Below, one piece after another: positions 24,681 through 35,334 of a stretch of 64,000 nt of DNA. The notes under the pieces are model-generated. The model had not been told where the DNA came from, made no database searches, and worked only from the letters and a program-made list of their open reading frames with translations. Each line of letters opens with the position of its first letter. The stretch's first letter is position 1. This DNA comes from Sympetrum striolatum (lineage: Eukaryota > Arthropoda > Insecta > Odonata > Libellulidae): contig OX388345.1 in NCBI GenBank assembly GCA_947579665.1, positions 29,789,849 through 29,853,848 of the forward strand, in the 5' to 3' direction. Position numbers and translations under genes: made by a program.

Positions 24681-25394
24681 GAAACATGCTAAATTTTCCC
24701 TATTTTTCCAAATTCTGCTCACTTTACATTTTAGGTCATATCATTACACACTTAGAAATAATCTCAATGCCTCCCAACATTTTCTTTACGTATGATATGA
24801 ATCGCTATCCGCTCAGAAGTTCCTGGCAGAAGCTCTTTGTCGTTGGAAAAAAGAATTTTATATTACATATTCAAGACTTTGCATTGAATGATCTATGACA
24901 CAATGCATTGCGACAATACTGCTATGATTTCATTTAGTTTAAACCATTCGTGATGCGATAAAAATCCTGATTTAGTGAATCCTGAACTTTTCGCACGCCA
25001 CTTGTACATGAAAAATTATGTTCACTAGTCAAATATGCATTCTTAAATTCACCAAATACGCAAATATAAAATTATATTTGCGTAATTTTATATATGTTAT
25101 AGAGGTTTAAAATAACTAATTCATTAACATCCGCGTTCCAAATTTTCTTTCTTAACAAATATTTATGTAGTTATAAGCATTTATTTGATTTTATTTTTCT
25201 TCAAGGTATTTTTAACATCCATTTCATTTTACTTCATTTGTATTTGCATGGTATTTCATCTTTATCTTAAGCATAAGTGTGAATTGCATCATAATTGCAT
25301 ATAACATTGTTATTATCACATGTTTCAAGTAGACCAAAGTATACATCTCATATTACGTACAAGCATAAAAAACACAGTAAATTTAAAAATATCG
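24681..25394. other. AT-rich stretch with a 26-bp palindrome
   Basis: No gene seen. A perfect inverted repeat with 12-bp arms lies at 25058-25083 (arm ACGCAAATATAA). Confidence 0.35.
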
Positions 25395-25515
25395 ACGGGA
25401 AACGAACATGAAAGTCTGACAGGACCGGAAATCGAACCTGTTTCTCGCATTTTCCGGGTGACTTCCCCTAGCCAATTGAGCCTACGCTGCAGAAAATTTA
25501 GACATTCCGTTTGGG
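25395..25515 (-). repeat. tRNA-derived SINE fragment, family 2
   Basis: On the minus strand a tRNA-like head ends in GGTTCGATTTCCGG, a good Pol III B box, followed by CCTGTCAGACTTTC. The same order appears in the SINE copies at 37594-37805 and 37968-38136. Fragmentary, with no tail identified. Confidence 0.6.
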
Positions 25516-25629
25516 ATGGACTTTGTAGGGGAGGTGAGTGTATGCACCTAGGCTATTTATAGTGCCGTTTTACCGTGAAATGTCAATCTCGTCTCGTTTA
25601 CTTAAAAATCCTGGTTTTCAGTTATTACT

Positions 25630-26112
25630 GTGTAAAATGTCCGCGAGCGATGTAACATTGGGCTTGTTAGGCCTCACTCTGAGTATTAATGCATAGTAAG
25701 AGACCGATGTTATGTTTGCTTATAGAAGTGGTACGGTTAAAGGAAATACGTTTTGCCAGAAACTGATAAGTCGGTGAGAGTTGCTCCTATGCTTCAGGAC
25801 GTAGGATGGGAACCTGCAGAACATTTAGAAGCTTAAAAAAATCCATTCTTTCCTAAACAAATTCAGAAAAAGTACTTTCTTAGATAATAGTTCGTAGCCG
25901 ATACTATGTGACCATCTTGTTACATGGGTTGTACTAAAATACAGCGAGAAAAATCAGGGAAAGAAATGGTTTAACAAGTAATTCGAAAAACACACTTTTT
26001 TCCGCGATAGATAGGCGAAAGTAATAGATTAAGGAAGTTGACTCACGGAGCACTGCATGGAGGTACCACCTGACAAACACCCAAATGAGGCTTGACAGAT
26101 AGAAATGTAGAT
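25630..26112 (+). pseudogene. Decayed LINE copy E (RT C-terminus and 3' end)
   Basis: Broken translations follow the C-terminal region of the 35-kb LINE in order: a GLLGLTLSINA block where that copy has ELVRPHFECSV, then VAPMLQDVGWEP, KNPFFPKQIQKKYF and PSCYMGC. Stops and frame changes are frequent. The end is a decayed version of the 3' hairpin at about 26066-26098 and a GATGTGGAT tail. Much older than copies A and B. Confidence 0.65.
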
Positions 26113-26200
26113 GTGGATATTTTTGTTACATTATTGTTTTCCTCTATGATTATGTAGATGTGGATATTTTTGTTACATTATTGTTTTCCTCTATGATTAT
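26106..26200. repeat. Tandem duplication, 47-bp unit, two copies
   Basis: TGTAGATGTGGATATTTTTG begins at 26106 and again at 26153 with essentially identical sequence following. The duplicated unit starts inside the microsatellite tail of LINE copy E. Confidence 0.9.
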
Positions 26201-26224
26201 GGAGCGTTTTATAAAAGTTTTATA

Positions 26225-26263
26225 CGTTTATGAAAATAAAAATAATTTTTATTTTCACAAACG
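26225..26263. repeat. Short AT-rich hairpin
   Basis: CGTTTATGAAAATAAAAAT and its near-exact inverted copy are separated by one base. One mismatch in the first 18 positions. Confidence 0.6.
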
Positions 26264-26640
26264 ACTGCAATACTTCTTTGAATTCATGTAAACATATGAT
26301 GTGTTATACGGATAGGGATATTACTTGATCTAAATCTCACCCAATGTTTAGCAAATACCTATATAATTTCTCTGTAGGTTGTAGAGGTGTTTCCCTCTGG
26401 TTTTTGTGAAAATGCCAGACTTAAAACTAATTTTTTAAGCTTCCCTCTAACTAGCCTCCTGACCAGAAGGCCAACATGCAGCAGAACTTTCAATAATAAT
26501 AAATGATAATAATAGCTGAAATAACTCAATGGAAGGAGGAAAAGTTCACTTCTACCTAAAGATGATGACACCAGTGTCTGCAAAACGCCAAAGTTTTTCG
26601 ATAAAATACAGCAAAACTCAAACATCCCTCTCTAGGAATA
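26264..26640. other. Nothing recognised
   Basis: A minus-strand frame of 88 codons at 26359-26625, rich in Leu and Ser, has no recognisable domain. No repeat ends. Confidence 0.3.
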
Positions 26641-26689
26641 CTCATCAATGTTATTAAGAAGTACGGTCACTTTCCACAAGTTTTTCTTA

Positions 26690-27170
26690 AGGTGTACGTC
26701 TCCCTTTGAGAGCACTGACTTCCACGACTTCAACACAAAAAACGGATTCCGGTCCTTGGGAATGTGCGCTCATGAAATATGTGTGTATGAGGAAGAACTC
26801 GGTAAAGGAAAAGCAGAGCATATTATTCGAGCGAAAGAAGAGAAAGGAGAAGAGGAAGAAAGCCCTTCACAGAGATGTGGTTTTATTATTTTCGTTCGGA
26901 CGGAATTCCGCCTCGGGTTTATTTATTTCGAGCATTCGAGAAATATTGCAGTCACGTGATACCGGGTCACATCCAAATATCGGCGCGGAATTCGACTTTG
27001 ATTCTCCTTCCGCGTATTACTTAGCGTCTCTGGGGTCGGTGAACTTTTATGACACGCGCTCATATATCGCCGATTTCGAACGATTCCATAAGCGCACATT
27101 TTCCAATAAAACTTATTTTTCTACTTTTGAAACGAGCGCCAGAAAATATAAGAAGTATTTCCACTGATGC
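26690..27170. other. GC/CpG-enriched patch with a 153-codon frame
   Basis: The plus-strand frame 26706-27167 is the longest in the window without transposon similarity. Its N-terminal part is Lys/Arg-rich and its C-terminal part is aromatic and Ser-rich; no domain, signal peptide or membrane segment is visible. A frame in another phase overlaps it (26648-26959). It lies in a CpG-enriched patch like those at 17.2 and 21.4 kb, where composition alone lengthens open frames. Treated as probably non-coding, but it is the best candidate for a novel exon here. Confidence 0.25.
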
Positions 27171-27217
27171 CAATTTCAGACTCAGGTTTGTCTTTGGAAA
27201 ACCTTGACTCTAGCGCC

Positions 27218-27620
27218 TTACATGTGAAAATTAAAATTACTTGCAAAAAGCATGCTACAATACTAATGCCAACGTAAAAGTAAAATAATAAAAGTTATAA
27301 TGTACAAATAATTCGAAGTTAAAGAGCTACATTTCCATTAAACTATAATATAAGAAAAACATTTTGTACTCGGGTTAGGTATAATGTTTGTCAACCATTA
27401 AATTCGAACCACACTTGTGAAAATTATGCATAATTGCAGCACCCAGCGAGCATGTTACAAACTAAATGCTACAATCCTAGTGCCAACGTATTAGTGAAAT
27501 AAAAACCATTCCAATTAATGCATATAAAATAAAATGCATGTACAAATGATTCAAAATTAAAGCTAAGCTACGTATCCTAGAGATTTATTATACAAGAAAA
27601 ATATCTTTCTTTTTGGGTTG
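27218..27620. repeat. Diverged direct duplication, about 200-bp units
   Basis: 27218-27378 and 27412-27620 share, in order, TGTGAAAATTA, GCTACAAT, TAGTGCCAACGTA-like sequence, GTACAAAT, ATTAAAG and ATACAAGAAAAA, ending in a GGGTTGG-like block. The copies are diverged with small gaps. Confidence 0.55.
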
Positions 27621-28137
27621 GGTAGATGGGAGGAGTTAGGATCTATATAAATAATTTCTTTATTTCCGTCAGAATTTTGTTTTTGTTAAGCTGTTGTAGT
27701 TATAAATAAGATAATAGAAATTGTACTTTCTTATGCACTACCGATGCAGTCATAGTTGACTAATATGAAACCGTTCCGTTGTTCTGTTGTTGCCATACAG
27801 GGTATGTGTGGCAACAAATAAGACAATGCCTTACACTTTGTTAAGTCATCAGCCCGGAGGTCGGGCTTGTTGGAGAGGTTGTCGCACAAACTCTCCATTA
27901 TAATCAAGTACCAAATACACAGGGAAGGAAACAAGGTCTACTAGGCTAGATGACAAGAGAAGCAGTTTAGCCTAGCATTCCTTCACTCAGTCAAATCGCT
28001 CAATTATATCATGGACACGTTAGTGCGGCAAAATGACCTCGTGAATAACACTTTCCATAACGATCAAATATTAGCGATCAGTATGTATACATCATCTTTC
28101 ACAAAACATCAACAAAACTGAAGTAAAAGTAAATAAA
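27621..28137. other. No gene; two small hairpins
   Basis: 27788-27820 has arms TTGTTGCCATAC and GTGTGGCAACAA (11 of 12 pairs). 27851-27866 has a short GCCCG/CGGGC stem. The segment may be a decayed SINE or LINE end; no family was assigned. Confidence 0.3.
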
Positions 28138-28256
28138 TAAGGGCTCACGGTTTGCCAAGTGGATAGCGTGTTTACCAGTGGCAGCGATACCGCATTAACC
28201 CGAAGGTGCGAAATGACCTCAGTTATCGAAGTATTTCTTAAAATACTACTCACTGT
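28138..28256 (+). repeat. SINE family 1 fragment
   Basis: Follows the order of the better copy at 39604-39743: GGCTCACGG head, AAGTGGATAGCG A-box region, then GTGCGAAATGACCTCAG, a TCGAAGTA block, and an ACTACT remnant at the tail. The B box is decayed. Confidence 0.6.
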
Positions 28257-29120
28257 AAATAAGGGATTTTCCTCTATCAGCACCGAAAGTCAATGACCCA
28301 ATTAATAGTACTTAGTAAGGAGACGGAAACAAATAAACGAAATATACCTTTTTTTCTAAAATGACAAATGAAAATTACAGTATATTAAGTATGAAATACT
28401 CAGTTTTGATAGAATGTTGTTAAAAACATAATAAATTCAATTCCCTGTTGACGAAATTATATTTTATATATAAAACACGATGGATGACGAGTAAGTATCG
28501 GAGTCTGTACATAAGAACGAATGCAAAATGGAGTTTAAGATGTCACCGAAACAATCGATAAAGCTACAAATATTGATAAAATCACTAGATCTAGCGGATA
28601 TTCCGACTCATTTTTATTTGTCACTAAAACAAAAGAGAGAGATTAATATTTGTTTCGTTGCGATCGCAAACATTGACAACTACAGAGACATTTCATGTTA
28701 TTTGGTTAGAGCAAAGGAAAAATTAATTTTTGTCCCGCTTTCTATCACAACAAAAACAATATTTCAATTTCCACTACGTTTGATGCTGTAAGGTGCAAAT
28801 AATGCAAATATTCCGTCATGCGTGCAGAAACGATTTTTTAGCATTCATTTCATCTATAATTCATCGCAAATAAATTTTTCCAAAAATCACCAAAACTGCA
28901 GCATTACTTTAATATTCTCGTGATATCTAACAGAATTTGCGACCTTTTGCGCATGGATCTTAATTGGGAAAGTGTAAATTTAATAGCTGAGTTCATTAAA
29001 CAAAAAATACTAAATGCTATGAATTGATGAATACTAAATGAGTTTGTCTGAGAGTGTAAAAGTATTCCGAAGGAACAAAGAGTAACTATTTAAACTAATA
29101 TAAACAATATATTTGGTTAT
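28257..29120. other. AT-rich stretch, nothing recognised
   Basis: The frame at 28528-28791 (87 codons) has no recognisable motif and no repeat ends are visible. Confidence 0.3.
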
Positions 29121-29170
29121 GGTGACACCAGTCCCGGGTTCGATTTTCGGTAGGAGCCTATTGACGCAAT
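29120..29170 (+). repeat. Possible SINE B-box remnant
   Basis: CCCGGGTTCGATTTTCGG is a B-box-like site in an otherwise AT-rich stretch. No A box or tail seen. Low confidence. Confidence 0.3.
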
Positions 29171-29967
29171 TTTAATGGTAATAATACCATTAATTCAAGT
29201 AATGCTAAGCATTTTCAAATATTTCTAAGATATCAATTCAGCCAATAATATTCAATCCGCTTTAATAACATTTTATTCAATGTTGTACCTCAAAATATAT
29301 GCTTTATTAGAGAAGAAACGCATAGTATAATACGAAAGACTTAATAAAAAAGACTTTTCCAAACTACCGAAGCAGGAATGATGTTATATATTTATGAAGT
29401 TCATTTCAAACTTCCAGAAATATATGCAGAAATTATTATTTGAAATTAAATGAAACTTTTTCAGCTCAGATAAAAGTTACCTCAATATCGGTTTCTTTCA
29501 GTTCACATTACCCAATTGTTTATTCTCTGCTTTGCTTTATTTTGCCGCACACACGGTGGTACTATTTTTAAACAGATTGAATAGTATCCATCCATAGTAA
29601 TAATATCCACAATAGATGTATTAGGAGGGGGATTATTACAGAGGACCTTATAAATCATTTGACGTCAAACCTTGTATATATGTACAAACAAAACGGGATA
29701 AATGTAGCCATTTATATGAATTTATGTTAAGAGGCTTTTGAATAACATTTGTTTGCTTTGCGATAATCCTTTCCAAAACCAAATCAATGGTGATATCAAA
29801 AAGCGACCACGAAGATGAGAGATGTGTACAAAGATAAAAGGCCGATGGATTCCCATTACGGGAAAATATATTCCATCAGAATTAAATATGAATCTTCTTA
29901 TTTGGCTGAATTTTTCAGGCAAATTTTTCCCTCGGAAGAGGATTTCGATCGAATTTATAAAACTATG
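29171..29967. other. Nothing recognised
   Basis: AT-rich flank of the Tigger element. The minus frame at 29722-30063 crosses the element boundary and is incidental. Confidence 0.35.
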
Positions 29968-30132
29968 TACAGTGGAACCTCGCAACAAGTATAATTCGTT
30001 CCAGAATCTTACTCGTAATGCGAAACACTCGTTAAGCGAAACAATTTTTTCCATTGGAATCAATGTAAAATAGGATAATGCGTTCCATTCCGAAAAAATA
30101 CTCAGAAAATTTATAATAATGTAATTTATTAT

Positions 30133-31443
30133 TTATAATATATTCTTTTTTACTAGAAAGTTGTCTAGAGAGGTTTGTTTCTGCCTACGCTTCAAAATGC
30201 TGCAAAAATGAGACATAGCATTATCGTTAAATAAATTTGCAGCGCGCATAGCTACTGATTTATTAGGGTGATGCTTCTCAACGTCCGATGTAACAGCTTC
30301 CCATACTTTTAGCATCTCCCTTATTTCGTTGGAAGCTTGTTGCTCTGCTGAGGCTGTTATCTCCTCCTCCCCTGACGAAATACTCTCCACAAATTCTTGC
30401 TGTGACACAGAATTCAGCTCCATAAGCTCTTCGGTGGTCAGTTTCTGGCTATGCTTGAGATGATCCATTGCTGATCCATTGGCTGCTGTAAAGGAGTGGT
30501 GTTAGGAGGAAGGAATTGGATCTTGATGAATTTAAATTCTTCAAGGAGGTCATCTTCTAGGCCTGGAGGATGTGCAGGAGCGTTTTCCATAACAAGCAAG
30601 GCACGGAGTGGCAAATTCATCTCAAACATGTATTTTTTTACAGAAGGACCAAACACTTCATTGATCCAATCTATAAAAAGGTAACGTGTCACTCAAGCCT
30701 TGTTGTTGGACCTCCACATGACATTTAGCCTGCACTTCTGGACTTTATACTTCTTGAATGCTCGTAGATTGTCCAAATGGTAAAACGAGCAGCGGTTTAA
30801 TTTTCAAATCGCCACTTGCATTTGCACTAAACAACAACGTGAGACGGTCTTTCGTTGGCTTGTGGCTTGGCAATGCCTTCTATTCTGCTGTTATATAACT
30901 TCGCTTCGGAATCTTTTTCCAAAAGAGACCCGTTTCATCACAATTAAAAACCTGCTTCGGCAGATTACCCTCAGAATTCACAAGGTTCTTGAATACGCCG
31001 ATGAAGTTCTCGGCCGCATTTATGTCTGAGCTTGCTGCTTCTCCGTTCCTGACAACGCTGTGGATGCAGGTTCTTCTCTTAAACTTTTCGAACCACCCAC
31101 AGCTTGCCTTAAATACTTCTTCTTCGTCCGTTGATGATCCTGGCGTCTTCTTAATGAGGTCGGCAAAAATTAGTTTCGCCTTCTCACAAATTAGGTTTTC
31201 TTTAATAGTGTCGCACTGCATTTGCTTCTCATTGATCCATATGAGAAGCAATCTTTCAACATCGTCGAGAATACGTGGTCTTTGCGTAGAAATTCTTGTG
31301 ACCCACTTTGAGGCATCAATCTCCTTAATCTTATCCTTGTTTTTGAGGATAGTGCAAATAGTAGATGTGGACCGATTGAACGTGCTAGGTAAGCCACGCT
31401 CACACCTCGATCCTGCTTCTCAATGATTTGACGTTTGACTTGT
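30133..31443 (-). pseudogene. Tigger transposase (CENP-B HTH/DDE), main part
   Basis: Segments in N-to-C order: VKRQIIEKQDRGVSVAYLAR (DNA-binding helix-turn-helix, about 31370-31440), a frameshifted linker, WINEKQMQ then FNCDETGLFWKKIP holding the first catalytic Asp (about 30890-30950), a frameshift near 30790, FKKYKVQKCRL, an in-frame stop where Trp is expected in NNKAW (near 30695), then LLVMENAPAHP and FLPPNTTPLQQPMDQ (about 30475-30610). The second catalytic Asp is replaced by Glu in VMEN. The acidic C-terminal tail ends KKRRQKQTSL-like at about 30150. Frameshifts, a stop and the E substitution make it inactive. An intact protein would cut and paste elements with matching ends. Confidence 0.88.
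31436..31441. repeat. Target-site duplication of the nested LINE, 3' copy
   Basis: On the minus strand AAGTCAAA occurs on both sides of the LINE, once here (within 31433-31441) and once at 32817-32826. Removing the LINE and one copy restores the Tigger reading through the lysine-rich start into the helix-turn-helix. Confidence 0.7.
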
Positions 31444-31474
31444 ATCATCATCATCATCAATTGGTAGCTTCTCC

Positions 31475-32803
31475 TATCAGGAGGTAAGCTCTCATGGATC
31501 TCCACTCTTCTCTACGACTTTTTTCCTTTTCATTTCCTCATATTTGTTAATATCCATCCAGTTCTTTAAATTGTCCAACCATTCCATCCTTGGTTTCCCT
31601 CTTTTTCCCTTACTGTCCATCCTTCTAGCGCTGTCACGATTCTCTCCCCTGACGATCCCCTCAGCACATGTCCCGCGTATTTCTACTTTCTTCTTTTCAC
31701 TTCATTCCATAGGCTATACCTGCTTCAATCTTTCTCCAAACCTCTTCATTAGTTATTCTGTCTGACCATTTAATTTTTAAAATTCTTCTGGCAAACCATG
31801 TGTCCAATGCCTTTATTCTTTTTTCCATACTTTTTAAGATGGTCCATGTCTCGCACCCATACAAGAAAACCGGCCAAACATAACACCTCAACATTTTCAG
31901 TTTTAGTTTAATTTTGATCTCTCCTCTCATTTGGTCCTTGTATTTCCAAAAACTTTCCTTTACCATTCCAATTCTTGATTTTATTTCATTACCAATCGTC
32001 TGATATTAAACTTCCTAGATATCTTAACTGTTGGACTTGTTTTATTGGTTTGTCATTAATTTTTATATTGCAGTCACTGTTGTTCTTTTTACTAGCCACC
32101 ATCATTACTTTTGTTTTATTGGTATTAATTTTCAATCCAAATTTTGCTCCCACCTCATAAACTCTTTGCATTGCTAACTCTAAATCCTCTTTTGAAGATG
32201 TCATGATTACTATATCATCTGCATACCTTATATTGTTGAAATTCCTTCCTCCTATACATATACCCTTAATCTCTTCTAATGCATGCCTATAACTTCTTCA
32301 CTGTAAAGGTAAAATAAAAGTCTGTTATTTAACCTTATTTCCTTAGAATATTCATCGGGTGTATGATGATACGATATATCTGTCGTATGTATCATCATAC
32401 ACCCCTGTCTTACTCCACATTTTACTTCGAACCATTCTGTCAGTTCGGAATTTATTCTGAAAGCAGCTGCCTGGTTTCTATACATTATTTGAATTATTTT
32501 TAGGCAGTTGTTATCTATTCCAATTTTATGTAACATTTGCATTAAAACTTTCTGGTTAACTTTGTCAAACGCCTTTTCGAAATCTATAAAACCTAAAAAG
32601 GTCTTTTTATTATCTTTTAGATTAGTTTCCAAAATTAGCCTTAACTCCATTATAGCATCACGTGTTCCTTTCTTTTCTCTAAAACCATACTGATCATCTG
32701 ATATTTTATCTTCAATTTGCTTCTTAATTCTCTTTAGAATTATCATTAGTAATATTTTACATGCATGTGAAACCAAACTAATTGTTCTATATTTTTCACA
32801 CAC
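31475..32803 (-). pseudogene. RTE-like reverse transcriptase, frameshifted
   Basis: Segments: 32276-32803 with DFEKAFDKVNQKVL and CGVRQGC; 31989-32223 with YADDIVIM, the intact catalytic box, at about 32210-32223; 31697-31966 with VFLYGCETWT and a WSDRITNEEVW block; and a last piece ending SMRAYLLIGEATN. At least three frame changes lie near 32270, 31975 and 31695. The stretch between GVRQGC and the LYSEE motif is replaced by a short palindrome-containing sequence (32340-32405). Confidence 0.85.
32358..32404. repeat. Small palindrome inside the RT frame
   Basis: GGGTGTATGATGATAC and its inverted copy GTATCATCATACACCC are separated by about 14 bases. It sits where the protein should read GC-M-M-S-P-L-F-N between two otherwise normal motifs. 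Confidence 0.7.
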
Positions 32804-32815
32804 TATTGCATTGCA

Positions 32816-32869
32816 TTATTTGACTTCTATACTGATTTTTTTTCTCTTACTCCTTTCTTCTTGTGGCAT
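32816..32869 (-). pseudogene. Tigger transposase, N-terminal piece
   Basis: ATG at 32869-32867 opens MPQEERSKRKKISIEVK, the usual basic start of Tigger proteins, and is cut by the nested LINE. It continues at 31443 in VKRQIIEKQ. The start is chosen by family resemblance; an upstream extension of the same frame to 33055 looks like non-coding subterminal sequence. Confidence 0.8.
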
Positions 32870-33149
32870 TTTCTTTGGGGATGAATATTTAAACTTTGCA
32901 CTAAAAATATACAATAATTTGTCCGGATACAACTTTCGTAAGCGACAGTAAGATGCTAGCTGAACGAGCCCTGAATATAGACTGATAGCCGAGATGCCGG
33001 CAGGAACCTCCATGTGGCACCGCGATGTATCCTCGTCACTCGTTCTGCGAAACATCGCTCGTTAAGCGAGTCACTTTGTTACATTTTGTTTAGCTCGTTA
33101 TGCGAATCACTCGTTATGCGAGGTGCTCGTTAAGCGAGGTTTGACTGTA

Positions 33150-34204
33150 TACATTTAAATCTTTAGAGGCCAAAAAGTCTCTCCCCAAGAAGCTTAGTAA
33201 ACATATTGTTTTCGCTCATATTAATTAATCCGATGATTTATTCATAACGATCAAATATTAATTATGTTGTCTGAACTCAAATTATGAGGATGGCTCTAAA
33301 AGCAATCTCAACGATCACTGAAACCACAAGCAACATGAAAGATAAATTAGGTTGAAACACAAAAATAGAATACAAATTAGTAAGTTTTAAAATTTTCCAT
33401 AAGAATGCCCGGGAAAATATGTTTACCAATGGTGGCAATATTTATCTTAGGAATTTAAAATAGTTTTTGCTAACCCTTGACTAAACGAGTAAGTCATTTG
33501 AATTAGAATATAATAAGGTTCTCAGAGGAGTGAGTACTTAGACTGAGTTGTAAGCATTACCTTGATGAATACTAACATACCACTAGTAGGATTTAATACA
33601 TGGAGAGTATTAATACAATACTCGATTACTAAGAACATACCTAATTGAATGTCTTGCTAAAATAGGAAAAATATTTAAACTCAAGAAAAGATTATATTTT
33701 TCCATTTAAAAAATTCTAAATTTTAATTTTTTACCCGCTTTTACTGGCAATTCTCAAATAACATTTACTGAGCTGCTGTGTACAGATGATAAAGATAGAA
33801 AATATTAAGTAATGTGAAATTAAATGAAGGAAAAATTAATAAATAATAAATTAAAATATGTCATGAGTAAAGAAATTACGAATGAATCGTGAATTTTAGC
33901 GAAAATAAAGCAATTATGAGTCAATTATAAATTAATTAGTAGCATAATTTCGAGAGATTTTGAAAAATAATACCTAGATAAAGGCGGAAAAAGAGGATAA
34001 ATAACAACGCTAGGCTAACTGAAGAAGTTTTAAAATATATTCCTCGGTTAAAAGATCGCTACCATGTATCATTAGTTTGGAATTCCTCAGTCGTCATTTT
34101 CTTGAAAACTATGCGCTTTAAACCCGCTTTTCCACTACGTTATACAGAACATCTTTTGGTCTTGAAATCTAGATGGTCAGGCGTTACTTCGTGGAAAGAA
34201 AATG
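33150..34204. other. AT-rich stretch, nothing recognised
   Basis: No coding frame or repeat boundary between the Tigger element and the next hairpin. Confidence 0.35.
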
Positions 34205-34385
34205 AAGTAATGAAGAAAATGCTTTTTAATTTTCTACATGATTTTTTTATTAGCGACCGGTTTCGTTACCGAAATTATTTTGAAAAAAAAATAAAATAAA
34301 TGATTTTCTTGACCAGAAGATACTACTACTGTTGTGAAACCGGTCTTTTATAAATATATCGTGTGGAAATTACAAAGTATTTTCT
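34205..34385. repeat. Hairpin element with an ACCGGTTTC core, second copy
   Basis: Left arm AAAATGCTTTTTAATTTTC then GCGACCGGTTTC; right arm GAAACCGGTC then GGAAATTACAAAGTATTTTC. The arms are inverted, with a central spacer of roughly 55-65 bases. Related to 10233-10388 by the core and the A/T-rich arm ends, but more diverged. Confidence 0.55.
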
Positions 34386-35334
34386 TCATTACTTTCATCT
34401 ATTGGTCTTCTTTTATGAAACAAATTAAAAGAAATATTTACAACCAGAATATGCGGATAAGTTCATGTGTGATATGAAAAAATAGTATTGGTCTCTTTAA
34501 AAAAAAACATTTCAATTTTAAAATAATTACGCGGGAAATTTTAAGTCTTCCTGAGCTCAACTTTTTCTATGATTTGGTATACATAAGCGAATCTTTAACT
34601 TCGAATCAAAGTTACAAAACATAGACATTTATCAATTCATAACACTTCTGTTTTTTTCCGCAAGTGGGCTAAGTAAATTGCTTTCGTAATATGGAGCTCA
34701 TGTTACTCACTTCCTCTTTCTCCATACCTCGAAGTAGTAGCGGATATCCGTGTAACCATAATTAATAGACTAAATGAGAAAGACTTCCGCCAGAGGTAGC
34801 GGCAAAAAGCCAAATTTGGCGCCTTTTTTACAAAATGGAGTAAAATGACGAAAGTAAACACTCATCGTTTGGTGAGGTCAGGTTTTCCTAAGAAATCGTC
34901 CGATTATATATTGTCTCCCATTCACGTTTTAAGAAAATCTAAACTAACTTAGACGCCATAAACATCTTCTGGCCTCTGTAGCCCCATGATATCCCGCAGA
35001 CATTGCTCGATGTGTTGCACAGAACGACAAAAAATCTTGGCCAGGATTATATACAAATATTCTGCAACCCTTTATATTAAGGATTAGAAACCTTTGCATA
35101 CAGGATACATTTGAAAGTTTCTTTTAAAAATAATTTTTTTATATTTAATCATAATTTAATAATTTATAAATAAATGTGTAATGTAAATATCAAAATAAAT
35201 TATAAACAATATTATATTTAATAATTGTGTATAATGACGTAATTTACAGTGGATACATCTTTCGCTACAGCTTTTCCTCGGTCTCCCTCTCCCTTTTGTA
35301 CCAATCTGACTCTCACCACACGCAATAATTCAAG
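34386..35334. other. Nothing recognised
   Basis: AT-rich, with a GC-richer part at 34690-35060 that has no frame or repeat signature. Confidence 0.3.

Larger units (their letters stand above)
31444..32816 (-). mobile_element. RTE-like LINE, 5'-truncated, nested in the Tigger element
   Basis: A minus-strand LINE of about 1.37 kb. It starts in the reverse transcriptase at YRTISLVSHACKILL and ends with the ORF stop, almost no 3' UTR, and a tail of four GATGAT-type units at about 31444-31458. A very short 3' UTR with a trinucleotide tail is typical of RTE-type elements. The order IKGICIGGRNFNNIRYADD, KFGLKINTNKTK, YGCETWT and NEEVWRKI resembles RTE/BovB proteins; the clade call rests on that resemblance. 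AAGTCAAA flanks it. Confidence 0.85.
29970..33147 (-). mobile_element. Tigger/pogo-type DNA transposon, interrupted
   Basis: The ends CAGTGGAACCTCGC (29970-29983) and, inverted, CAGTCAAACCTCGC at 33147 match in 12 of 14 bases, and TA flanks both sides (29968-29969 and 33148-33149), as expected for pogo/Tigger insertions. Four to five copies of CTCGTTAWGCGA lie inside the right end at 33055-33140, typical subterminal repeats. Without the LINE inserted at 31444-32816 the element would be about 1.8 kb, a usual Tigger length. The transposase gene is on the minus strand and broken. Confidence 0.92.

Noticed and set aside
30496..30684. Plus-strand protein of 62 codons
   Set aside because: Antisense of the Tigger DDE region.
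30989..31426. Plus-strand protein of 145 codons
   Set aside because: Antisense of the Tigger N-terminal and HTH region.
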